This document shows positions 46,150-51,439 of a DNA stretch of 51,439 nucleotides, piece after piece. Under the pieces are notes generated by a model. The model did not search any database. It had not been told where the DNA came from and was given only the letters and a program-made list of their open reading frames with translations. The DNA is from SAR324 cluster bacterium (GTDB lineage: Bacteria; SAR324; NAC60-12), in the NCBI GenBank assembly GCA_029245725.1, contig JAQWOT010000129.1, forward strand, positions 1-51,439, in the 5' to 3' direction. Position 1 is the stretch's first letter. Every line of letters starts with the position of its first letter. A program made the position numbers and the translations under genes.

Positions 46150-46997
46150 ATTGTTTCAGGTATTAGTTTGAGAAGAGCTGAAGGGATTTTTCGATCAACC
46201 TTATCACCCATAAAATCAACATCTCCACTTTCACTAAATCTTTTCAGCCCAACCATTTTGATAAGAGTGTCATCCACTTGCTCTAGAGGAGTATATTGGG
46301 GATGTCTAGAAGTTTTGAACGGATTATTACGTGCAGCGTTGTAGCAACAAATCATCGCCCAGCGAGGATCAGGAGAGTGGTTTTGACCCGAGCAATGCAG
46401 AAGATTGCAGTGAAAAAGCAATGTGTCGCCAGGTTCTAATTCTACAGCGACTCTGTCGAAGCGTTCTACAGCGATCTCTACTCTTTCAGGGTCTGCGCCG
46501 GATTGCTCTCCAGCTAAGGAATGATCGAGGCGGCCTAGAATATGACTTCCTTTCAGAACTTCGAGACAACCGTTGCTCACTTTGGCAGGATCCACCGCAA
46601 TCATAGCGCTCGTCATGAGAGGTTGGAGGCATCCATAGTGATACCAATAACCATAATCTTGATGCCATTCCCAAGCTCCTCCAATTTTAGGATCTTTGAG
46701 GATCATCTTTGAATGGTAATGGTAGACCTCTCCACCCAGCAGCTCTTCCATTCTGCCTACAAGCTTTTTGCACCGGGCAAACATTCCATAAATTCCATCT
46801 CCTGGATGATTCCAGAGTGTAAGACGGACTTTGGCACCTGACCTGTCTTTTCTTCCTTGGCTTCGAAGATCCAATTCCTGATCATCTTTGGCAGTTTTCT
46901 GAAGTAGTTGGATTTCATCGGAATCGAAAAGGTTTCTTTCGATCAGAAATCCATTTTGTTCAAAATCTAACAGTTGTGTTTGAGTCAGAAGTGGCAT
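46146..46997 (-). CDS. Phytanoyl-CoA dioxygenase (PhyH) family oxygenase
   Basis: 283 residues from MPLLTQTQLL at 46997; an upstream TTG at 47066 lies in the regulator gene and is unlikely. A non-haem Fe(II)/2-oxoglutarate oxygenase: the iron site HxD is in EWHQDYGYWY, the distal His in LLFHCNLLHCSGQN, and the 2-oxoglutarate Arg in DPRWAMICCYNAARNNPF. All three sites are intact, so it should be active. PhyH homologues hydroxylate many small molecules. Inside a sugar operon it may act on a modified sugar (O-methyl, O-alkyl or sulfate ester), which is speculation. No signal peptide. Confidence 0.9.
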   Translation of the reverse strand: MPLLTQTQLLDFEQNGFLIERNLFDSDEIQLLQKTAKDDQELDLRSQGRKDRSGAKVRLTLWNHPGDGIYGMFARCKKLVGRMEELLGGEVYHYHSKMILKDPKIGGAWEWHQDYGYWYHYGCLQPLMTSAMIAVDPAKVSNGCLEVLKGSHILGRLDHSLAGEQSGADPERVEIAVERFDRVAVELEPGDTLLFHCNLLHCSGQNHSPDPRWAMICCYNAARNNPFKTSRHPQYTPLEQVDDTLIKMVGLKRFSESGDVDFMGDKVDRKIPSALLKLIPETI

Positions 46998-47022
46998 TTG
47001 TAAGTTTTTTTTAAACGACAAG

Positions 47023-47730
47023 TTACTGAATAAAATACTCTGAATGTTCTGTTCGAATTCGCTCAATATCCGAAAAAATCACGCTGAGGTGATCTTGGAT
47101 GGCTCTCACAGCTTCATCTGGTTGGTGCTGAATTATACAATCAACAACCCGTTGATGTTCATCAGCAATTTCGTAAATCCTTTCTGGGAGCGGAAGGGTT
47201 AAGTGCCGAACACGGTCCATGTGGGATTTTGCGATGTTTGTGATTTTCCAGAGTCTGTTTTGGAAGCGGAACTCTGCAATTGTTTTATGAAAGAGTTCAT
47301 CCAATTCGAATAAAAGATTTTTATCAGCAGTGCCTAAAGAATCATTGAACTCTTGAAGACGAGTGTTCAGTTGCTTATGTAATTGGGAATGACCCTGCTG
47401 TGCCGCAAATCGGACCGTGGCGCTTTCCATGGCTTCACGAATGAAATGACTCTCACGGACTTCTTCCATACTAATTTTGGAAATACGTGTCCCAGATTGA
47501 GGATAGATCTCGACAAGGCCTTCTTTCTCCAGTTGCAACAGTGCTTCTCGAATTGGTGTACGGGAAACCTCCATTTGTTCACTCAGATCTTTCTCGCGGA
47601 TGGGGGAACCCGGTGGAATCTCACAATGAACAATCAAGTGATGTAGAGTTGAGTGGACTTGGGGTACGATAGGTAAGCGACGATTAATACAGATCGTCTC
47701 AGTATCAGATTTTTGTGGAAGAATACCCAT
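47023..47730 (-). CDS. GntR family transcriptional regulator, FadR/FCD subgroup
   Basis: 235 residues. The winged helix runs about 24-85 (SPIREKDLSEQMEVSRTPIR, then ALLQLEKEGLVEI). The helical FCD effector domain carries a metal site: DELFHKTIAE, SHMDRVRHL, DEHQRVVDCI and IQDHLSVIF supply Asp and three or four His. Related FCD regulators (UxuR, ExuR) respond to hexuronates, fitting the uxaC-uxuB genes downstream. It is the promoter-proximal gene of the operon, so it probably also regulates itself. Confidence 0.93.
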   Translation of the reverse strand: MGILPQKSDTETICINRRLPIVPQVHSTLHHLIVHCEIPPGSPIREKDLSEQMEVSRTPIREALLQLEKEGLVEIYPQSGTRISKISMEEVRESHFIREAMESATVRFAAQQGHSQLHKQLNTRLQEFNDSLGTADKNLLFELDELFHKTIAEFRFQNRLWKITNIAKSHMDRVRHLTLPLPERIYEIADEHQRVVDCIIQHQPDEAVRAIQDHLSVIFSDIERIRTEHSEYFIQ

Positions 47731-47777
47731 GATTATTTTTATGAAAATTTATCATTTCTATAAATTCTCGATGTATT

Positions 47778-47805
47778 GATATATTAGTTTTTTTCATAAA
47801 GTCAA
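47778..47805 (-). promoter_or_regulatory. Candidate sigma-70 promoter for the catabolic operon
   Basis: Reading the minus strand, TTGACT (47805-47800) is followed after 16 bases by TATATC (47783-47778), about 48 bases before the GntR start codon. The -35 box is near consensus, the -10 box only fair. The stretch around the -10 box is AT-rich (ACTAATATATCAATAC), suitable for regulator binding, but I see no clear palindrome. Confidence 0.4.
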
Positions 47806-47856
47806 CCAAAGTTTGGGGCTTGGTAGAACTGGATCAGTGGAGCTTATGTCTTTGGC

Positions 47857-48534
47857 TTAGTTCCTAAAGTGTTGGAAAAAGTTTTTGTTCAAAAAGAAAA
47901 ATGTCTGATTTTGATGGTGAATCTCAAGACCTTCTGGTCTGTTGAAAAATTCAATCAATCGATCATTAATAGTCAACGTCGCATTTTCATTGTTATAAAA
48001 TTTAAGTTGTCCATTGATCTCTTGAATAAAATCATTGTCAATTGAAACTTGGTTAAAATGGAATTTGAAATCAAAAAACCTAAATCGGGTAAATAGTCGT
48101 TGAAAAACATCACTATCAAAATAAAATTTTTTAGAGTAAGTGATATGCTTATTTTGATTAAACATTAAATTTTTAGAATTTGCTGTAAATTTTCTGCAAT
48201 CAAGATCTAAAAGTAGATATATTAAACTTAATTTAAAAATACATTCATCGAAAACCATTCTTTTTGTCAAATTTAGAATATGAGATTTTTCATGCATTGG
48301 AATTTCAATGATAAATTTATTAAAATTTAGGGAGAGATTTAAAATATCTGAAGAGTAACCTTCAGCAAATAACTTAGGTTCATTTGGGCCCCAATCCATT
48401 GAAAGATTTCTTTCAATATTTTGTTTTACTTGAATATTGAACGTTTCAACGTTTTCTTTAAGGTAAATAAAACAAATACAAAACAAAAAAATTAAAAATA
48501 ATATTATATAGATAAAAATTGATTTTCTTCTCAT
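47857..48534 (-). CDS. AT-rich membrane-anchored protein of unknown function
   Basis: 225 residues. One N-terminal hydrophobic segment (FIYIILFLIFLFCICFIYL) is followed by a Lys/Asn/Phe/Ile-rich soluble part with no domain I recognise; it contains several Cys and HxxxK patches. The base composition is far more AT-rich than the neighbouring operon, as in the adjacent membrane protein gene. Its ATG directly follows the upstream gene's stop (no gap), so the two are cotranscribed. The frame is long and continuous in AT-rich DNA, which favours a real gene. Confidence 0.65.
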   Translation of the reverse strand: MRRKSIFIYIILFLIFLFCICFIYLKENVETFNIQVKQNIERNLSMDWGPNEPKLFAEGYSSDILNLSLNFNKFIIEIPMHEKSHILNLTKRMVFDECIFKLSLIYLLLDLDCRKFTANSKNLMFNQNKHITYSKKFYFDSDVFQRLFTRFRFFDFKFHFNQVSIDNDFIQEINGQLKFYNNENATLTINDRLIEFFNRPEGLEIHHQNQTFFFLNKNFFQHFRN

Positions 48535-49977
48535 TTATTTTGTAAACCAAATTAGATAATTTTTAAATTTATTCTGAGATAGTTGAAATTTTTCATTTAA
48601 GAAATCATGAATGATAATTGATAGATCGTAATGATTTTTCTGTACAAGCATCCAATCACAACTTGAGACTATTTCCTTTAATTCTCCGTGTTGCATATAG
48701 GTATGAATCCCATTGGGGGTAACATATCGTACCCTCGCGGAATTAGGACATCGATTTTTCACATATTCTGAAAAAATCTCCTGATATCCAATGTCAGTGG
48801 TGTAGGGCCGAATTGATTCTGAATTTGCTCGCCAATAACTGTATGTGCCCTGAGTAAGAATTACAAAAGAAAGTAATCCCATAAATAATTTCTTTTTATG
48901 AACTTGGAAGTTGATTCCTAAAACTAAAATCAAAGCAATGGTGGGATTTAAAAATTGGAAATGGTGAGTATTTACTCTTAACCCAAGGAAGAAAAAAAGA
49001 AGTGAAAACAGATTAATAAGGCCTATAAAATATGCTAAACTTCTCCAAGAGATATTGATTTTCTGATCAAATCTATTGGTTAAAAAGTGAAAACTGAAAG
49101 AAACTACCAATAGTATACAAACAATTGTTGAAATCTTGAGAAGAGGTAAAAAATATTGATTTTCCGGAGAAATTATTGTTCCATAATCCAAGAATTTTCC
49201 AGTTTCTTGGGTCAATCCCCAACCTCCAATATAACTCGTATATTCAAGTAAGGGTGCTGTGAAGTCTTTGAATATTGTCGAGTGTGTCGGTGCTTTTGAT
49301 GAAGGGTTTAAGATGCGAGTATGAATTAACCATGGAGATATTAAAATGAAATGGCAAATAGCATGATTAAATAAATGAATTAGTTTTGGTAATTTATTTA
49401 ATATTATTATCGTAATTCCAAATGAAAATACCAATGAAATTGCTTGTGGTGACATCTGAACAATCAAATTTATAATTAATCCAGATATGTGAAAAAAAAT
49501 GGTTTTTTCAGTGTCAAAAAACTTAAATGTAAAGATAAATAAAAGAGTCATAAAAAAGGGAATTAGATTTGGATTCCAGAGAAATGATCCATAATATAAA
49601 CCCCAAACATTTGTAATACTATAAGCTCCAAATAAAATTGCAGAACTAATATTTAATTTAAGATATAAAAAGGTTGTAAAAATTAAAATTGATATGACAT
49701 TAATAAACGCTGTAAAATAATATAACCCAATTGGATCCTTTAAAAAGTAATATACTGGTGACATAATATAATAAAATGCAGCAAATGATGGTATCCCGTT
49801 GCTGTGATTGTATCCAACTAAAGGAAACTGCCCGTCAATAATCTTTTGGAAAACCTCAATTGCTGCTCTCTGGTCGTGCCAGATACTATTTGCTGGCACT
49901 GTCCAATAGTAATAATAAGATGTGCCTGTTATGAAAAAAATCATAAATAACAGGAACGTAATCAGCTGTTTAGACAT
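48535..49977 (-). CDS. Multi-spanning membrane protein, GT-C glycosyltransferase-like
   Basis: 480 residues with about ten to eleven membrane helices. The first extracytoplasmic loop has SIWHDQRAAIEVFQKIIDGQ, then PLVGYNHSNGIPSFAAFYY: an acidic residue near the start of loop 1 and a His/Pro-rich segment, the layout of PMT/ArnT-type GT-C enzymes that use lipid-linked sugars. A C-terminal soluble part (about 385-480) contains paired Cys. Family assignment is by topology and weak motifs only; a polymerase or flippase-type protein is the alternative. Very AT-rich, unlike the operon to its left, so lateral gain is likely. Confidence 0.65.
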   Translation of the reverse strand: MSKQLITFLLFMIFFITGTSYYYYWTVPANSIWHDQRAAIEVFQKIIDGQFPLVGYNHSNGIPSFAAFYYIMSPVYYFLKDPIGLYYFTAFINVISILIFTTFLYLKLNISSAILFGAYSITNVWGLYYGSFLWNPNLIPFFMTLLFIFTFKFFDTEKTIFFHISGLIINLIVQMSPQAISLVFSFGITIIILNKLPKLIHLFNHAICHFILISPWLIHTRILNPSSKAPTHSTIFKDFTAPLLEYTSYIGGWGLTQETGKFLDYGTIISPENQYFLPLLKISTIVCILLVVSFSFHFLTNRFDQKINISWRSLAYFIGLINLFSLLFFFLGLRVNTHHFQFLNPTIALILVLGINFQVHKKKLFMGLLSFVILTQGTYSYWRANSESIRPYTTDIGYQEIFSEYVKNRCPNSARVRYVTPNGIHTYMQHGELKEIVSSCDWMLVQKNHYDLSIIIHDFLNEKFQLSQNKFKNYLIWFTK

Positions 49978-50011
49978 TAAGAAATGATCTTTCTTTTACA
50001 AATTTGGTTAA

Positions 50012-50479
50012 ATGATGATTAGAAAAAATTCTAAATATTTATCTGTATTAGTTGCTTGTTTGTTGACGAGTTCTTGCTTCGTCCCAGAAACCAAACCAAA
50101 CCAGAACTACGATTGTCAATTGGTTACGAAGGAATGGTCACTTGAAGTCAAGGGTTTAGATAACTCTGATTCAATTGTGATTGAAGGACTTTCTGGAGCA
50201 ACACGGGGTTGCCAAGATGCTGAGTGTGTTTTGGCAAATTTAGTCATAGTGACTGCAGGTGCAATAACTGTATCCGCAGGTTCTTTGATAGTATCAGGAA
50301 GTGTTGTGGTCGTTGGAAATACTGTTCACTGGCTGGAGCAACAAGGATCCTGTGATGACAGCATCACTCAGAAAACTGTGGATGGGTTTGTTTCAGGATT
50401 GAAAGGAACCGGGGGTTACTTGATTTCGACGAGTAAAGGCATGTTGGAATGGCTAACAAGTCCTCTTTCTAGTGATTGA
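50012..50479 (+). CDS. Small lipoprotein, unknown function
   Basis: 155 residues with a lipoprotein signal: ACLLTSSCFVPETK, lipobox LTSSC. Mature part has several Cys (DCQL, GCQDAECVL, GSCDDS) and a central hydrophobic Gly/Val/Ser-rich stretch (LVIVTAGAITVSAGSLIVSG) that could insert in a membrane. The name of the family is not known to me. It is divergent from the AT-rich pair, 34 bases away, and its composition is closer to the rest of the genome than theirs. Confidence 0.65.
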   Translation: MMIRKNSKYLSVLVACLLTSSCFVPETKPNQNYDCQLVTKEWSLEVKGLDNSDSIVIEGLSGATRGCQDAECVLANLVIVTAGAITVSAGSLIVSGSVVVVGNTVHWLEQQGSCDDSITQKTVDGFVSGLKGTGGYLISTSKGMLEWLTSPLSSD

Positions 50480-50649
50480 TAGAATTCTATTTCGTTGAGT
50501 CTCATAAAATCGGGCTCATTCGAACCCAAGCTAAGCAAACAATTTATTCCCTAAGCTTTGGATCAGTCGCTGTTAGGAATTCATCGGTGAGGGATACATT
50601 ACACTGAGCCAAAGCATTTTCTAGTTTGAATAGCCACCCATCCCCGAAT

Positions 50650-51066
50650 TTAGTTACCAATTATAAACAGGTGCAGCTGCAGCTTTGTAAGCAGCTTTTT
50701 CTTAAGAGTTGGTACATAGATGGTACCTCCTGTCTTTTTGAAGTCTTCATAAGTTGGCACTTGCTTACACATTGGGAAAGCTAGAGCAGTTGTTTTCTGA
50801 TGCTGGAAACTATCAAACAAAATGAGTTGGTGCGTTCTTGGAAACTGCTGCCATCTTGCTTGATTAAAGAACCACAAAGCTCCATGTAGGCATGTCCATC
50901 CAACGTGATGTGCTTCAAATGCTCGTGGAACTTCATCCCCACGATATCCCTGATGCCATTTTTCCCCGTAAACTACGCCAGTTGCGATAGAGATACAGAC
51001 CTCAGGCCAGGAAATTGGGGTAGGATTCTCTCCCATTGCCTTCACTAATTCAATTTGGACATCCAC
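50650..51066 (-). CDS. Hypothetical protein of 138 residues
   Basis: The frame begins at a GTG (51066) and runs 138 residues. It is rich in Trp, His and Cys (WHQGYRGDEVPRAFEAHHVG, then CLHGALWFFNQARWQQF), with a basic hydrophobic tail (KKKLLTKLQLHLFIIGN). No signal peptide and no domain I recognise. The start lacks a good ribosome-binding site. Likely but not certain to be coding; it could be a remnant of a longer gene. Confidence 0.45.
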   Translation of the reverse strand: MDVQIELVKAMGENPTPISWPEVCISIATGVVYGEKWHQGYRGDEVPRAFEAHHVGWTCLHGALWFFNQARWQQFPRTHQLILFDSFQHQKTTALAFPMCKQVPTYEDFKKTGGTIYVPTLKKKLLTKLQLHLFIIGN

Positions 51067-51151
51067 TTTAATGGTCCTGACTAGGCAATCCGTAACTTTA
51101 ATGCTTTTTATTCGCTATTCTAGGCGATAGCTCTTCCAAGAAGAAGAAAAA

Positions 51152-51226
51152 GTAGCAAAAAAGTCGTAATTGCATTGAGAAATCGTTCCAACCAGCATTG
51201 GACTTTTGGTAGCAAAAAAGTCGTAA
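51152..51226. repeat. Pair of 18-bp direct repeats, 57 bases apart
   Basis: GTAGCAAAAAAGTCGTAA occurs at 51152-51169 and again at 51209-51226, in a 257-base gap with no gene. The repeats are identical and unlike anything else noticed in the window. They may be binding sites or the edge of a mobile or phage segment; two copies are too few to decide. The rest of the gap shows no gene. Confidence 0.6.
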
Positions 51227-51323
51227 ATGTGGGCAAAAAAACACAGGTAGGATCAATTAACAGCAAACAAAAAATCAGTATAAGATTCTGAAATGATTAC
51301 TGTTATTGATTGTAAAATGTTGG

Positions 51324-51439
51324 CTATTTTGGCCTTGGCGGGACTTTTAAGCCGTTCACTTCATTTGGTGCCCGAATCTGTTTCTTTGTATTAGTGATAT
51401 CTTTCCACCCTCCACTCCAGTATTGGAAATTGCCATCAG
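51324..51439 (-). CDS. C-terminal end of a gene running off the window
   Basis: A minus-strand frame enters from the right edge and reads 37 codons to a TAG at 51324-51326. It includes DGNFQYWSGGWKDITNTK and ends in VNGLKVPPRPK. The residue mix looks like real protein rather than random translation, but the piece is too short to name. A 33-codon plus-strand frame overlaps it and is judged less likely. Confidence 0.4.
   Translation of the reverse strand, partial: DGNFQYWSGGWKDITNTKKQIRAPNEVNGLKVPPRPK

Noticed and set aside
50505-50530. GGGCTCATTCGAACCC, resembling a tRNA T-arm
   Set aside because: No acceptor, D or anticodon arms can be built around it.
51294-51395. 33-codon plus-strand frame at the right edge
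   Set aside because: It has no ribosome-binding site and overlaps a more protein-like frame on the minus strand.

Overview
The window reads as a chromosomal segment of a Gram-negative marine-type bacterium. LolA, an LptF/LptG permease, SpoVR/PrkA/YeaH, PhoH and several large Opp-type ABC systems are all present. The gene mix and moderate GC suggest a deltaproteobacterium-like lineage such as SAR324, but that placement is inference only. No rRNA, tRNA, CRISPR array or intact insertion sequence was seen.

Left part (1-17767). A partial lipoprotein-like gene and an orphan YejE-type permease come first. Next is a comF pseudogene with five lesions, whose 3' end runs up to the yejE start, then a small membrane protein, a PD-(D/E)XK nuclease-like gene and gcvP. 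Divergent from gcvP is a two-gene unit: an HTH protein fused to a PTS EIIA domain, overlapping a ClC transporter with CBS domains, preceded by a possible Cys-rich leader peptide. A long minus-strand envelope operon follows (plsC, TerB-like, AI-2E, Gfo/Idh/MocA, lptF, lolA, DUF3750). After it come phoH with a terminator and a nitronate-monooxygenase-like gene.

Middle (18044-31117). An XRE regulator precedes the conserved trio yeaH, spoVR and prkA. Then come csaA, a glutathione transferase, an EamA exporter, a FIST-domain protein, msrB with an alpha/beta hydrolase, a frameshifted YghX-like dienelactone hydrolase pseudogene, a 75-residue protein with a strong ribosome-binding site followed by a long hairpin, and an SH3-domain protein.

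Right part (31130-47805). This is the most interesting region: fourteen tightly packed minus-strand genes read from a FadR-type GntR regulator. In order they are: GntR, PhyH-type dioxygenase, AGE-family epimerase, NagB, family-5 solute-binding protein, permease, sulfatase, permease, two ATPases, NagA, UxaC, UxuB and an LDH2-family dehydrogenase. Together they suggest import of small oligosaccharides that contain sulfated amino sugar and uronic acid, removal of sulfate in the cytoplasm, and degradation of the hexosamine half (NagA, NagB) and the uronate half (UxaC, UxuB). No sugar kinase, mannonate dehydratase, glycoside hydrolase or lyase is present here.

Right edge (47857-51439). Two very AT-rich genes (a GT-C-like membrane protein and an unknown) are followed by a small lipoprotein, an unknown ORF, a repeat pair and the 3' end of another gene. 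This stretch looks compositionally foreign.
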